From a virus, in IMG/VR virus record IMGVR_UViG_3300036830_000277, positions 1-60,531 of that record: 60,531 bases of DNA; one strand, written 5' to 3'. Positions 15,714-25,487 of this stretch are shown here, piece by piece. The notes beneath the pieces were generated by a model that was given only the letters and a program-made list of their open reading frames with translations, made no database searches and was not told the DNA's origin. Every line of letters starts with the position of its first letter. Within the stretch, counting starts at the first letter, position 1. The position numbers and the translations under genes are program-made.

Positions 15714-18239
15714 GTGGCCGATAGCATCATGCGCAGGATCCTCAAGGTCGTCTTCGACCGCGTCTCGGCGGATGACGCGAGCGCGCAGCTATCGGCGGCT
15801 GTCACCGATGCCGGCACGAAGGGTGGCGCCGGGTTCGTCAAGGAACTGCGCGCCGCGTTCGACAAGTCCGTCGCCGACCTCAAGGTCAAGCTGGCGCAGG
15901 GGCTGATCGATCCGGTCCAGTTCAAGGCGCAAGCCAGCGCGGCCGCGCAGCAATTCAATGTCGGCATCCTCGCCGGGATGGAGCAGGCGCGCGCCGCGGG
16001 GAACCTGACCGATTCGGAATACCTGAAGCTTTCTCGCACCCTGAAGACCGTCGGCACCACCGGCGAGGCGAGCGGCTCGCTGATCGCGTCGTCCTTTGCC
16101 AAGGCCGGCGCAGCCATCGCCGCATTCTTCGCGCTGCAGAAGATCGAATCGTTCTTCGCCTCGGCGATTCACGGCGCGGCCGACCAGGAAGCGGCCACTG
16201 GTCAGCTGGATGGGGTGCTCCGGAACCTCGGCACCACCTATCAGGCGATCGCGCCCGAAGCGAATACCTACCTCGATGCGCTGACCGAAACGACCCGGTT
16301 CACGCGCAGCGATGCGATTCAGGCGCTCGCGAATCTCATCACGATCACCGGAGACTACGGCAAGAGCCTCGGGCTGCTCTCGCTGACCGCGGATGTCGCG
16401 ACCAAGAAGCACGAAACGATGGCCGAGGCCGCCGACACCGTCGGTAAGGCGTCGCTGGGGCTGGCGAAGGGGCTCGGCGATCTCGGCATCCGCACCGGTC
16501 AGACCGGGGATCTGATTGGCGCGCTGCGCGCGAACCTCAGCGGCCTGGCGGAACAGGAAGGCCAGACCACCGCCGGCAAGCTCCAGACCCTCAACAACCT
16601 GTGGGACGAATTCAAGATCAAGGTGGGTCAGGCGATCATCGCCTCCCACGGCTTCCAGGACGGATCGTCGGGGCTGGCGGGCTCGCTGATCAAGATGAAC
16701 CAGTGGGTCAATGAGAACGCGAAGGATATCGGAGCGCTGATCGATATCACGCTTCGCGTGGCATCGGCCTTCGGCAGCGTCGCGGCCAAGATCGTCGGCT
16801 TCATCGACGGCGTGAATCACTTCATCGCGGCCAAGGACACGTTCTGGGCGCAGCTCGCCCAGGGCAACGGTCTTGCCGGTTCCGCCACCGTAGCATGGAT
16901 GCAGTTCACCCAGAAGACGACCGACGCGACCGTCTCGGGTCAGGCTGCGCAGACGTCGGCGGTAGCGACTGGCATTGCGACCCGCCGCACGCTGACGGCC
17001 GCTGAGCAGGCGGTCCTCTCGAAACTGATCGGCGACGGGTCCGGCGAACGGGTCGCGCTGACGGCGAAGGAAGCGGCGCTCGTCTCAGAGATCTACAAAG
17101 AGACTGGCGCCGGTCACCTGACGCTGACGAAGGAACAAGCCGACGCGGTTACCAAATATCGAAAGGACCGGGCTGCCGACGCCACGAAGGCGGCTGAGGA
17201 TTTCGAGAAGACCTTCACCCAGATCCAGGACGACGCCGAATCCGATCGGCTGAAGCGCCTCGATCAGGCGCAGCGCGAACGCATCGAACTGCTTGAGAAA
17301 TACAACAAGCTGATCGCGCAGATGGAGAAGGATGCCGGCGCGAAGCCGAGCGCGGCGCAGCAATCGCAGATCGATCAGGCGAAGCATCTCCGGGATATCG
17401 CGCTCGCGGCTCAGGAGACGGCGGCGACGCCGGAGACGAAGGACACCACGCTCGGAGCGCTCGCTCCGGTCGAGCCGGAGGACGTCAACGACATCGCCTT
17501 CCTGCAGCGGATCCAGCAGGAAACCGATCTGCTCGATGCCCGGACCGCGGCCCAGAAGCGCGGCACCGATGCGCTGGCCGACTTTGATCGTCAGCAGAAG
17601 ATCGCCAACGCCTATGACGAGCTGGTGCAGGATGCGTTGCGCAATCACGTAAAGATCACCACCGATCTGATCGACAAGCTCCATCGACTCGCGGTGGCGC
17701 AGGTCGACAACAACGACAAGACCAAGCATTTCACGCTCGCCCAGCAGGCTGCCACCGACATCTCGAAGCAGCTGCAGAAGGAAGTCGGCGATCTCGCGAT
17801 GGCATGGGCGGAAGGCGGCATCGCTGGGATCGGTGCCTACGCCCGCCAGCAAGCCCGTCTGATGTTCGCCCAGGCACTGAGCGCTGCAGCGCAGGGCCTC
17901 CTCGGCTCGCTCTTCGGCGATCCGACCGCACTGGCGAAGGGCGAGGCCGCTGCGGCTGGCTTTGCGGCCGCTGGCGTGGCCATGGCCGCGATCGGCGGCG
18001 GGATCAGCGGTCCCACCTCCTCATCCGGATCCGCGGGCACCTCTGGCGCGTCCAGTGCGACATCGGCCGCGACGTCGACCGAACCCGCGCAGCAGGACGT
18101 CAATATCTACCTCGAGGGACCCGGCTTTGACGCGCTGAATCCACGCGTTCAGGATGTCGTGTTCGGCGCGCAGCAGGTGGCGCGCGAGCGGTATGGTGAC
18201 AATGCGCGGATCCGCGTCATTCGCCAGGGGACGTCCTGA
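15714..18239 (+). CDS. tape measure protein
   Basis: An 841-aa protein that sets tail length. It has long helical coiled-coil stretches (LKVKLAQGLIDPVQFKAQASAAAQ; the DAESDRLKRLDQAQRERIEL region), a hydrophobic segment at about 125-150 and another near 740-770 (AAAAGFAAAGVAMAAIGGGI), then a Ser/Gly-rich linker. It is short for a siphovirus tape measure, implying a short tail. It starts at GTG 15714 and overlaps the next ATG by one base. Confidence 0.85.
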   Translation: MADSIMRRILKVVFDRVSADDASAQLSAAVTDAGTKGGAGFVKELRAAFDKSVADLKVKLAQGLIDPVQFKAQASAAAQQFNVGILAGMEQARAAGNLTDSEYLKLSRTLKTVGTTGEASGSLIASSFAKAGAAIAAFFALQKIESFFASAIHGAADQEAATGQLDGVLRNLGTTYQAIAPEANTYLDALTETTRFTRSDAIQALANLITITGDYGKSLGLLSLTADVATKKHETMAEAADTVGKASLGLAKGLGDLGIRTGQTGDLIGALRANLSGLAEQEGQTTAGKLQTLNNLWDEFKIKVGQAIIASHGFQDGSSGLAGSLIKMNQWVNENAKDIGALIDITLRVASAFGSVAAKIVGFIDGVNHFIAAKDTFWAQLAQGNGLAGSATVAWMQFTQKTTDATVSGQAAQTSAVATGIATRRTLTAAEQAVLSKLIGDGSGERVALTAKEAALVSEIYKETGAGHLTLTKEQADAVTKYRKDRAADATKAAEDFEKTFTQIQDDAESDRLKRLDQAQRERIELLEKYNKLIAQMEKDAGAKPSAAQQSQIDQAKHLRDIALAAQETAATPETKDTTLGALAPVEPEDVNDIAFLQRIQQETDLLDARTAAQKRGTDALADFDRQQKIANAYDELVQDALRNHVKITTDLIDKLHRLAVAQVDNNDKTKHFTLAQQAATDISKQLQKEVGDLAMAWAEGGIAGIGAYARQQARLMFAQALSAAAQGLLGSLFGDPTALAKGEAAAAGFAAAGVAMAAIGGGISGPTSSSGSAGTSGASSATSAATSTEPAQQDVNIYLEGPGFDALNPRVQDVVFGAQQVARERYGDNARIRVIRQGTS

Positions 18240-18658
18240 TGCGGAGACGGCCGCGGTTCGAATACGGGGACGGGTTCTTCTTCGAGGCGAGCCTCACCGC
18301 GCTCGCCTGGACGCCCAAGGACATCACCACCGGCGGCCGCCGCATCGCCTCAGCAGGTTTGCCGGCGAGCTATGTGGTTCGACGGGACGCGGTGCTCGAC
18401 GTGCAGCTGCGCTTCACCGAAGACGAGTGGCCAGATCTGCTCGCCGTGATCGCTGCGGGCCAGTCCGACGCCGTGCTGACCTTTTATCCTGACGCCGAAG
18501 AGTCCACCACCTTCCAGGTCTATCTCGACGCGCCAGCTTCGGGAGACACGTTCCAGCCCGTGCGAGACTCTGCGTTCCCCCGCATGCTCACCGTGACGCT
18601 GACGCTGCGCGGCGTCTCCGGGACGCCGCCGTGGGTCGGCTACTTCGCCGATGACTGA
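18239..18658 (+). CDS. tail tip protein, unknown (distal tail position)
   Basis: A 139-aa beta-rich protein directly after the tape measure, where distal tail proteins sit. It reads FEYGDGFFFEASLTALAW and ends in TPPWVGYFADD. The family was not recognised. It overlaps the next gene by eight bases. Confidence 0.6.
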   Translation: MRRRPRFEYGDGFFFEASLTALAWTPKDITTGGRRIASAGLPASYVVRRDAVLDVQLRFTEDEWPDLLAVIAAGQSDAVLTFYPDAEESTTFQVYLDAPASGDTFQPVRDSAFPRMLTVTLTLRGVSGTPPWVGYFADD

Positions 18659-19049
18659 TCGCACGCTGCAGTTCGAGGCCGATTTCGAATCACCGACCCA
18701 CCACGTCGCGGGTACTTCGACGTCGCGACGTCCTGACGCGGTGTCGCCCGACTACCTCACCGCATGGTCCCTGGGTCCAGCGATTCTCGGGGATCCCGGA
18801 TCTGGCTACGACTCCCGCTGCTGGTATGCCGTCTTTCGCGACGGCGCGATCTACCTCGCAGTGGCCACAGCCGACAACAGCAAGTGGCAGGATGAGCAGT
18901 TCCTGACCGATATCGATGGCGAGCCTCCGGTCGAGATAAGCCTCGCCTTTACCACGTCCGGCTGGCCGGTCATCGCGATGGAGCGGAACACCGGCGCCGG
19001 CGGCTCACCAGAGGTCTGGCTCCTCTGGCGCGACCCTGTCTTTGCCTGA
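18651..19049 (+). CDS. tail protein, unknown
   Basis: A 132-aa protein with beta-propeller-like phrases (CWYAVFRDGAIYLAVATADN, VWLLWRDPVFA), suggesting a small virion domain. It is coupled to the previous gene by an eight-base overlap. Confidence 0.6.
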   Translation: MTDRTLQFEADFESPTHHVAGTSTSRRPDAVSPDYLTAWSLGPAILGDPGSGYDSRCWYAVFRDGAIYLAVATADNSKWQDEQFLTDIDGEPPVEISLAFTTSGWPVIAMERNTGAGGSPEVWLLWRDPVFA

Positions 19050-19058
19050 GGTGAACGC

Positions 19059-19451
19059 ATGAACGTGAATCTGAACGACGGACTCGCCAACGCGCTGCTC
19101 GACCGCTTCGATACGGAGTTCCCGGCCGGATCGGTTCTGGAGATTCGCACCGGTGCCGGCGCCGGCGCGAACAACCCCGCGGGCGGTGATCTCCTCGACG
19201 CCATCACCGCACCTGCCTCGCCGTGGGCCACGGCGGCCGACGGCACGAAGGTGATGACCGGCAACTGGAATGCGACGGCGACCGCAGGCGGCATCGCTGG
19301 CCACTTCCGGCTCCGCAATGCCGCCGATACCCGGCGTCTCGAGGGCGCGGTCAGCGATCTCGCGGGCGACGGCGCGCTCAAGCTCAGTGCGACCGCGATC
19401 CACATCGGCCAGCCCATCAACCTGAGCGGTTCCACGCTCAGCTTCGCCTAG
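19059..19451 (+). CDS. small tail/decoration protein, paralogue A
   Basis: A 130-aa protein, ATG 19059 behind GAGGTGAA. The N-terminus NDGLANALLDRFDTEFPAGSVLEI and the segment FRLRNAADTRRLEG match, in the same order, the 128-aa protein at 28440 (ALFPSGAIVEV, VRIKNAADTERVDL). The two are probably an old duplication of a virion surface protein family. Function is unknown. Confidence 0.7.
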   Translation: MNVNLNDGLANALLDRFDTEFPAGSVLEIRTGAGAGANNPAGGDLLDAITAPASPWATAADGTKVMTGNWNATATAGGIAGHFRLRNAADTRRLEGAVSDLAGDGALKLSATAIHIGQPINLSGSTLSFA

Positions 19452-19459
19452 GAGATTCG

Positions 19460-19825
19460 ATGTCCACCACGCAGACGACGCTTCACCAGGTCAGCGCAGC
19501 CAACACGAATCGCGACGGTACCGGCACCATCGTCGACTGCTACGATGCCGGGAGCCTCGGGACCCTCATCACCAAGGTCCAGATGAAGGCCGTCGGGAGC
19601 ACCAGTGCCGGCATGCTTCGCATGTATCTCAGCGACGGCACGAACATCCGGCTCTATCAGGAGTTCCCGGTCGCATCGATCTCCCCCAGCGCGAGCGTCT
19701 CCGCCTTCGAGCGCACCTTCGTGCCGACGGACGGGATCTGGCTGCCGACGGGTTGGTCTCTGCAATTCTCGACGCACAACGCCGAGACGTACAACGTCGT
19801 CGTGACCGGCGAGGACGCCTCGTAA
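19460..19825 (+). CDS. small tail/decoration protein
   Basis: A 121-aa protein starting at ATG 19460 with GGAG at 19451-19454, just after the previous stop. WLPTGWSLQFSTHNAETYNV is a phrase seen in small phage virion proteins with a jelly-roll-like fold. A start at 19223 would overlap the previous gene and was rejected. Function is unknown. Confidence 0.65.
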   Translation: MSTTQTTLHQVSAANTNRDGTGTIVDCYDAGSLGTLITKVQMKAVGSTSAGMLRMYLSDGTNIRLYQEFPVASISPSASVSAFERTFVPTDGIWLPTGWSLQFSTHNAETYNVVVTGEDAS

Positions 19826-21691
19826 ATGGGCGGCTGGCGCACCATCCTCGAGGAGGACTTCCAACCGATACCCGGGAGCGACGAGAACCTGTCGCTCCGG
19901 GTGATGGCGGGCGATCGTACGAGCTCGACCCGGATCACGGGGTGGGAATACTCCGGGACGCAGAGCGACTACGTCCGCAAGTCGTATGGGGGCGAGGAGC
20001 GCGCGGCAGCCGGGACCGGCCAGGTCGTCCGGTCCAACGCCGATCTGCCGCTGGGCCAGAAGTTCAGGCTTCGGGCGTTCATGCAGAAGATCGCGGATGC
20101 CGGCGCGATCAACTGCGAAATCGCGTGCTTCATTCCGAATACCGATCTCGCCGTCTACTCCAACGACGACTACCTCCGGCTGCGCGTGAATACCGTCACT
20201 TCCGGCTCCACGTCCTCGGTCACGCTGGAGTGGGTGCAGCCCGGTGGCAGTGTGACGGTGTTCGCCGACTCCGGCGCGCTGCCGTTCGGCGTCCAGGATG
20301 CCGGACGGGTGCTCACGATGCAGGTGCAATGGCCGCACGTCTGGGTCTATCTGCAGGTCGACAACGACGTCGAGCAGCTGCTGTTCGAAGTTGACCTCGT
20401 CGACGATATCGCCAGGGATGTGAATCACCGCCGCGTCGGGTTCGCGGGAAGCCTGAGCGGATCCGGTCGATATAACCTTGGCTATTTCGCCGTCGAGCAG
20501 CCCACCGATTATGTCATCGGATCGGAAAGCGAGAGCACCGATCCGGCCGACGCGTCGCCGATCACCGGCACGCTATCCGCCTCGCTCGGTCTCACGCTCT
20601 TGGCCGAGGACTCCGGCCCCAGCGCCTTCACCTTGTCGAAGCTCGAGGCGGGACGAAGCCCGCGTGTCGTGATGGACTTCCCCGCGCAGTGCCAGCCCGG
20701 TCCCTGGGTGCAGCTGTTCTACGCGACGGATGCGGGCACGATTCGTCGCGACCAGGATGAACGATTCCTGATGCCCCATACGACGACGATCACGGACAAC
20801 AACCCGAATCGTAGGATCGAGGAGGCCTTCCGCACCGCGACGCGTCGGCTGACGGTGGTTCATTCGATTCGGGACCCAGCGCTGGGGACATATTCGCTGC
20901 AGCGGATGAACAGCGGCATCTATCCGAATCCGACCGTGAAGCCGCAGCGCCCCAACTTCCTGAAGAACGTCGGTGCCAACCGCGATCTCTTTTGGATTGC
21001 CGGCGAGGCGTGGCGCGACTCGGGCGGCGTGGTCACGGAGAGCTGGAATCTCCGGGTCCAGTGCGTAGAACCGGTCGACGCCATCGAAGTCGGTGCGTTG
21101 AATACCTACCCGAGCGGCTACCGACCGGCGTTCGACGTGCAGCCGCAGACATGGGAGGCGCCGGTCCGGACGCAGGCGCTCGATTTCCATGATTTTCCGT
21201 TCGATCTCACCCACGGCGGATTCACGATGACGCCGTGCGCCTTCCGGGCGAGGACGCGGATCGGGACCTGCTACAGTCCGTGGCGCTATTTCATCGCGGC
21301 ATTCGAAGGGGATCCTCCCAGCGCGATCGCTCAGATCCACACAGAACTCGTCAACTGCGGGCACGACATCGTCGTTGACCTGCCGCCGGCCGGCGAGATC
21401 ATCTTCGAGCACATCCAGCGTGGCCGTCCGCAGAACCCGTGCGAAAGCGAGTCTCCGCCATCTCCTCCTGGGGGCGGCGGCTTCATCGAAGGCGGCTATT
21501 CGCCGCAGAACAACGGCATCTTCACGCAGGACTGGATCGTCGGGGTGCGCAGCCAGATCCCGGTCTCGTTTGAAGATGAGAACGGCGACACCTTCGGATT
21601 CGCGCAGGTGGGTGCCGTATATGCGGATATAGGCGGCGGCGCGCCACCGGGGACAATTGCACCGTTCCAAGACCCGGAGCAGTTCCCGTGA
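19826..21691 (+). CDS. large tail tip/baseplate protein
   Basis: A 621-aa protein, ATG directly after the upstream stop. The N-terminal 220 residues look like a lectin-type jelly roll (LPLGQKFRLRAFMQKI, GRVLTMQVQWPHVWVYLQ, RRVGFAGSLSGSGRYNLGYF). The rest is beta-rich with several cysteines near the C-terminus and a Gly/Pro-rich linker (PPSPPGGGG). It lies between the tail tube genes and the hub-like 749-aa gene. Likely a tip component, possibly receptor-binding. Confidence 0.6.
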   Translation: MGGWRTILEEDFQPIPGSDENLSLRVMAGDRTSSTRITGWEYSGTQSDYVRKSYGGEERAAAGTGQVVRSNADLPLGQKFRLRAFMQKIADAGAINCEIACFIPNTDLAVYSNDDYLRLRVNTVTSGSTSSVTLEWVQPGGSVTVFADSGALPFGVQDAGRVLTMQVQWPHVWVYLQVDNDVEQLLFEVDLVDDIARDVNHRRVGFAGSLSGSGRYNLGYFAVEQPTDYVIGSESESTDPADASPITGTLSASLGLTLLAEDSGPSAFTLSKLEAGRSPRVVMDFPAQCQPGPWVQLFYATDAGTIRRDQDERFLMPHTTTITDNNPNRRIEEAFRTATRRLTVVHSIRDPALGTYSLQRMNSGIYPNPTVKPQRPNFLKNVGANRDLFWIAGEAWRDSGGVVTESWNLRVQCVEPVDAIEVGALNTYPSGYRPAFDVQPQTWEAPVRTQALDFHDFPFDLTHGGFTMTPCAFRARTRIGTCYSPWRYFIAAFEGDPPSAIAQIHTELVNCGHDIVVDLPPAGEIIFEHIQRGRPQNPCESESPPSPPGGGGFIEGGYSPQNNGIFTQDWIVGVRSQIPVSFEDENGDTFGFAQVGAVYADIGGGAPPGTIAPFQDPEQFP

Positions 21692-23937
21692 GCTTTCCCG
21701 TCGACTGGGAAGACCCGTCCATCCTGCGAACCGACTCGCCGGAGAAGCGGTTGCTGCCGAAGCCGGCGATGCTGCGCTGGTACGATCCCGATCCGCTGGG
21801 TGGCTTCGGGACAGATGTGCCAGCGGTAGCGCCGTTCATAGGGGCCGCGCGGTGCTCGGTGCGCCAGATCGGCCTCTCGCTCGAGGCGACGCTGCGTCGT
21901 CCGGAAGTCTTCGGCGTCGTGCTGCTTGACAGCATCACGCCGGACGCCGGCGCGCCGTGTGCGCTGGTTCTCGACGTCTACAACGACGACAAGGAAACGA
22001 TCAAGTGGACCGTGGGCACCTCGCCGACGGATCCGTTTGCGTACCTCGTCGAACCTGAGGACTACGCCCAGCAGGAAATCGACGTCGGCGTCGGGAGCTC
22101 CACCGTGGGAACGGTGACCGTCATCATCATCGATCCCGCAACGAATCCGGCGGACAAGCAGTCGCGCTGGATGACCGCGAAGCTCGCCGACCTCGGCATC
22201 CCCGATATCCAGGGGCGCCGCTGCAGGCTGCGCCGCTTCATCAGCGATGCGCTGGGATACACCGTGATCGCCGACGGCCCGGCAGGCACGCCGACGATGG
22301 ACGACAGCTACGCCGCGTACAGCTTCACGATTCGCGACACGCGGGACGTCGAACGGAAGCTGACGGCGTTCACCTCAGGGTTCGGACGCGAGACCGGGGG
22401 ACCCGAGGATGGGTTCGATCCGACTGGCCTGAAGTCGCTGGTACCTGACGGCGTCGCGGGAGGCTATGGGCATGTCGGCTCATCGTACCTGATCTCGCCG
22501 GCAACACCGATCACCGGGACCTGGCACTACGACTCGCGCGACTACGCGGCACCGCCCGGATCGAACCAGGTGACGCCGGCCGGAATCATCCAGCCCGTCA
22601 CAGGCTTCATCTCGTTCGCCGATTCGACGCTGTCGGATGCCGTCCAGACGGCGATCAGGAACGCGACGGTGCTCGGTGGCGAGGTGCTGGTCACGTATCC
22701 GATCGGTGGCGGCCATTTCGTCCGTGATACCGGCTACAACTATCTCCTCTTCAAGGGCCTGAAGGTGATCTGGCGAGACGCCACCACCCCCGAGGCGTGG
22801 CACGTGATCACCGATGAGAACCTCGTGCAAGTCGGCTTTCACATCCATCCGGACGGCAGCGCTGATACCCGGACCCAACTCATCTCGGCGACGATCGCTG
22901 GCCGCCCCGGCGATGGCGATGTCATCGCGCCGGCGAACTACCTCCAATTCGGTGATCTCCGGTACACGCCGAACTGGAATCCGCTCCCTGGCGCGCCGGA
23001 GGGAACCGGCGGAGCTGGTGATCTGCCCGCCGAAGGCCAGAATATCGAGATCATGCTGCTGTACGTCGGCGCTCCCAGCGCTGACTTGCCGCTCTACCTC
23101 GAAGGCATGACGGTCGGCGAGCTGACGAAGGATCTCTACGACGGGGTCTATTCCGATCGGACCGTCCTCGGCGCCGTTCGGCCGACAGGCATTCTCTACG
23201 ATGAAGACGCCCTCCTGGCGATGACGGAGGTCGTGCGGGCTCGCATCACCGCCCCGGTCGATGACATGCGCGATTGGCTGGAGAAGAGCGTCTATGCGCC
23301 GACTGGGCGGGCGCCAGCGCTCGATCGACTCGGGCAGGTCTCACCAGTGTCCCAGATCCCGCCGACCGATACGAGCGACCTGCAGGTCATCAGCGACAGC
23401 GTCGCCGAGGCGAGCGCCGACTGGAACGCCGGCGAGCGCCTCGTCAACATCGTGCGCTTCACATACCCTCGAGACTACAAGCCGAGCGACGAAACCCAGA
23501 CCGATCCCGATGGGCTGGTCGAGATCTCCGTGGTGGACGAGTTCGATGATGAGCCCTCGATCGACCGCAACGGCGAGCAGGTCGTTGAGATCGTGGCGCC
23601 GCTCTTCACAGCGGTCGGTGACGACATTGGGCACCCACGCAACAACGACGAAACACAGGAGCTCGGCAACCAGCTCGCGCAGGATCGCGGCAAATACCTC
23701 ATCAATCGATACTCCTATGGGGCGCCGACAATCACCGTCGCGGTCCGCCGCGCCGCGACCGTGCTCCTCCGAAACGGCGACTGGGTCCTACTCGATCTCA
23801 GCTGGCTGCCCGACTACGTGACGAACCGCCGCGGCCTGCTGGCGCTGGGACAGATCGTGTCACTCGGCGACTTGGATTGCGCCTGGCGCCAGCTGCTGAT
23901 CGAACAGGTCTCGCCGATCACAGAGGAATACAGCTAA
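21688..23937 (+). CDS. tail hub/tip protein
   Basis: A 749-aa protein at the end of the tail-tip run. It includes DVGVGSSTVGTVTVIII, DIQGRRCRLRRFI and a C-terminal half with NIVRFTYPRDYKPSDE and a helical GNQLAQDRGKYLINRYSYGAPT, which resembles hub proteins that replace the gp27/gp44 ring. It starts at GTG 21688 in a four-base overlap. The second hairpin repeat lies on its stop codon. Confidence 0.6.
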   Translation: MSFPVDWEDPSILRTDSPEKRLLPKPAMLRWYDPDPLGGFGTDVPAVAPFIGAARCSVRQIGLSLEATLRRPEVFGVVLLDSITPDAGAPCALVLDVYNDDKETIKWTVGTSPTDPFAYLVEPEDYAQQEIDVGVGSSTVGTVTVIIIDPATNPADKQSRWMTAKLADLGIPDIQGRRCRLRRFISDALGYTVIADGPAGTPTMDDSYAAYSFTIRDTRDVERKLTAFTSGFGRETGGPEDGFDPTGLKSLVPDGVAGGYGHVGSSYLISPATPITGTWHYDSRDYAAPPGSNQVTPAGIIQPVTGFISFADSTLSDAVQTAIRNATVLGGEVLVTYPIGGGHFVRDTGYNYLLFKGLKVIWRDATTPEAWHVITDENLVQVGFHIHPDGSADTRTQLISATIAGRPGDGDVIAPANYLQFGDLRYTPNWNPLPGAPEGTGGAGDLPAEGQNIEIMLLYVGAPSADLPLYLEGMTVGELTKDLYDGVYSDRTVLGAVRPTGILYDEDALLAMTEVVRARITAPVDDMRDWLEKSVYAPTGRAPALDRLGQVSPVSQIPPTDTSDLQVISDSVAEASADWNAGERLVNIVRFTYPRDYKPSDETQTDPDGLVEISVVDEFDDEPSIDRNGEQVVEIVAPLFTAVGDDIGHPRNNDETQELGNQLAQDRGKYLINRYSYGAPTITVAVRRAATVLLRNGDWVLLDLSWLPDYVTNRRGLLALGQIVSLGDLDCAWRQLLIEQVSPITEEYS

Positions 23938-23960
23938 CCAGCCTCCGCAGGTTGGTGGCG
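23937..23960 (+). repeat. intercistronic hairpin repeat, copy 2
   Basis: The same 24-base element as at 2931, with one change (C for T) inside the loop, so the eight base pairs are kept. It begins on the last base of the hub gene stop codon and precedes a 105-base gap without an obvious gene. As at copy 1, no T-run follows. Confidence 0.6.
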
Positions 23961-24041
23961 ATCACCCCACGCGCGTCCCACTCTTCCGGCTCAACGAGCT
24001 CGCCTCTGTCGCCGGGAGCCGCATGCGTCACCCAGCATCAC

Positions 24042-24464
24042 ATGCTTGATCCCACCATGCACATCTACGGCGACAGCATCGTGCCCGCGCTGTTGTCGGG
24101 ATCGATCGTGGCCGGATTGGCGCTCTGGCGGAACCACGCGGTCGTCACGGCGCTCTTCCAGGTGCACAAGGATCAGGTCGCGAAGGATCGCGAGACAGAT
24201 ATCGAGACGCGGCGCGAAGAGTGGCAGCAACTGCGCGAGCAGCTCAACGGACTCGGCAGCCGGATTCAGGACACCGAAAACAAGTTGATCGAGGTCCGCA
24301 CCTTGGTCGTTGGCGTCGACGGGCGAAACGGATTGAAGAGCGATGTGCGCGAGCTCTACGGCAAGACCAACGGTCTCGCGACCCGGGTCACCACCGTCGA
24401 AGGCATCGCCGACGAATCGCGTCGACGGATCGAGGCCCTGCCGACCTTCCGAGGCCGCAATTGA
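24042..24464 (+). CDS. membrane-anchored coiled-coil protein in lysis module
   Basis: A 140-aa protein with one N-terminal membrane segment (IVPALLSGSIVAGLALW), then a charged coiled coil with heptad spacing (REEWQQLREQLNGLGSRIQDTENKLIEV). It directly precedes the endolysin. It may be a holin-like or spanin-like lysis protein. The start is uncertain: neither ATG 24042 nor 24057 has a clear ribosome site. A mini-ORF at 24023-24049 with a good site ends over the ATG 24042. Confidence 0.6.
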   Translation: MLDPTMHIYGDSIVPALLSGSIVAGLALWRNHAVVTALFQVHKDQVAKDRETDIETRREEWQQLREQLNGLGSRIQDTENKLIEVRTLVVGVDGRNGLKSDVRELYGKTNGLATRVTTVEGIADESRRRIEALPTFRGRN

Positions 24465-25024
24465 TCCTCTCCGCGCCCGCTGGCTACCACGCCAGCACAG
24501 CAATCCGCGATCTCGCGACCGGCCATCCGTTCCTCCAGGAGCGCGTGCCGAAGCTGCGGTCCCTGCTCGAGATGCGCGGATACCCGACGATGGTCATCGA
24601 GGTCTACCGGTACAACATCCGGCAGCAATACCTCTTCGGCGGCGGTCGGACCGGGATCGACTGCATTCGCCGCGGCGTGCCGTCGGAGTTCGCCCGACCG
24701 AACGACAAGGTCGTCACCGACGCATGGTTGTCGCTCACGTCCGCCCACGGATACACCATCTCGGATTCGACCGGCCGAATCGTCCCGGCTGCCGCTGCCA
24801 TCGACATCGTCCCCGTCGGCGCCGATGGCAAGCCGTTCACCGCCGACGATCAGTGGGCCGACTTCCTCGGCAAGCTCGAGGCCGACGCCAACGCCTGCGG
24901 ACTCCGTCACTTCCGCAACGCACATCACGAGATCACTGACCCGCCCCACCTGCAGCTGGTGGAGTGGGATGACGCCATCCGCTCGCTCGTCGAGCGCCCA
25001 GCACCGCCGCCGACCGCGGCATAA
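24461..25024 (+). CDS. M15-type endolysin (peptidoglycan peptidase)
   Basis: A 187-aa peptidase of the D-Ala-D-Ala/L-Ala-D-Glu type that cuts peptidoglycan cross-links. The N-terminal half has LQERVPKLRSLLEMRGYPTMV and RTGIDCIRRG. KVVTDAWLSLTSAHGY and AAIDIVPVGADG give the zinc H and D, and DPPHLQLVEW the second H. The usual S-x-H-x-x-G-x-A-x-D spacing is stretched by an insertion. It starts at TTG 24461 over the upstream stop. No signal peptide, so release needs a holin. Confidence 0.75.
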   Translation: MILSAPAGYHASTAIRDLATGHPFLQERVPKLRSLLEMRGYPTMVIEVYRYNIRQQYLFGGGRTGIDCIRRGVPSEFARPNDKVVTDAWLSLTSAHGYTISDSTGRIVPAAAAIDIVPVGADGKPFTADDQWADFLGKLEADANACGLRHFRNAHHEITDPPHLQLVEWDDAIRSLVERPAPPPTAA

Positions 25025-25036
25025 CCAGGAGCCTTC

Positions 25037-25486
25037 ATGCGGCTGTTTCGAACACTGCTCTTCAGCGTTGTCGCGATGATGATCGCCATCCCCCTGCATG
25101 CCGCTGCACCGATCGCGCACGGTGCCCGGATGCTTGCCGACACCGCCGCGACCAGCGGCGGCGGCGCGGACACCGGCAGCCTCGTCTCACTGATCATCCC
25201 GACGGTCATCGCCGCGCTGGTGGGATGGGTCTGGCCGGTGATCGTGAAAGCGCAGGCATGGATCACCACGAGCCCGGTGCACGCAATCATCTCCACTGTG
25301 CTTGGCGCGCTGCTCACCGCGAGCGCCGCCTCGCTGCACGTCACGCTACAGACGAGCGATCCCGGGATGTTGGGAAAGGGAGATGTCCAAGTGCTCTTCG
25401 CCGGAGTAGTGACGCTCATTGTCCACGTCATCTCGACGCTTCATTCCCACGCCACGACGCCTGCTGTCGTCGCGCATTCCACCTGA
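25037..25486 (+). CDS. holin-like membrane protein
   Basis: A 149-aa membrane protein behind AGGAG. It has an N-terminal signal-like segment (MRLFRTLLFSVVAMMIAIPLHAAA), then two or three membrane segments (LIIPTVIAALVGWVWPVIV, ISTVLGALLTASAASL, VLFAGVVTLIVHVI). Position right after the endolysin and size fit a holin. Topology is not tested. Confidence 0.65.
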   Translation: MRLFRTLLFSVVAMMIAIPLHAAAPIAHGARMLADTAATSGGGADTGSLVSLIIPTVIAALVGWVWPVIVKAQAWITTSPVHAIISTVLGALLTASAASLHVTLQTSDPGMLGKGDVQVLFAGVVTLIVHVISTLHSHATTPAVVAHST

Positions 25487-25487
25487 T

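Noticed and set aside
15021-15720. Programmed frameshift in the tail chaperone gene
   Set aside because: No slippery site with a second open frame was found, and the tape measure starts four bases after the stop.
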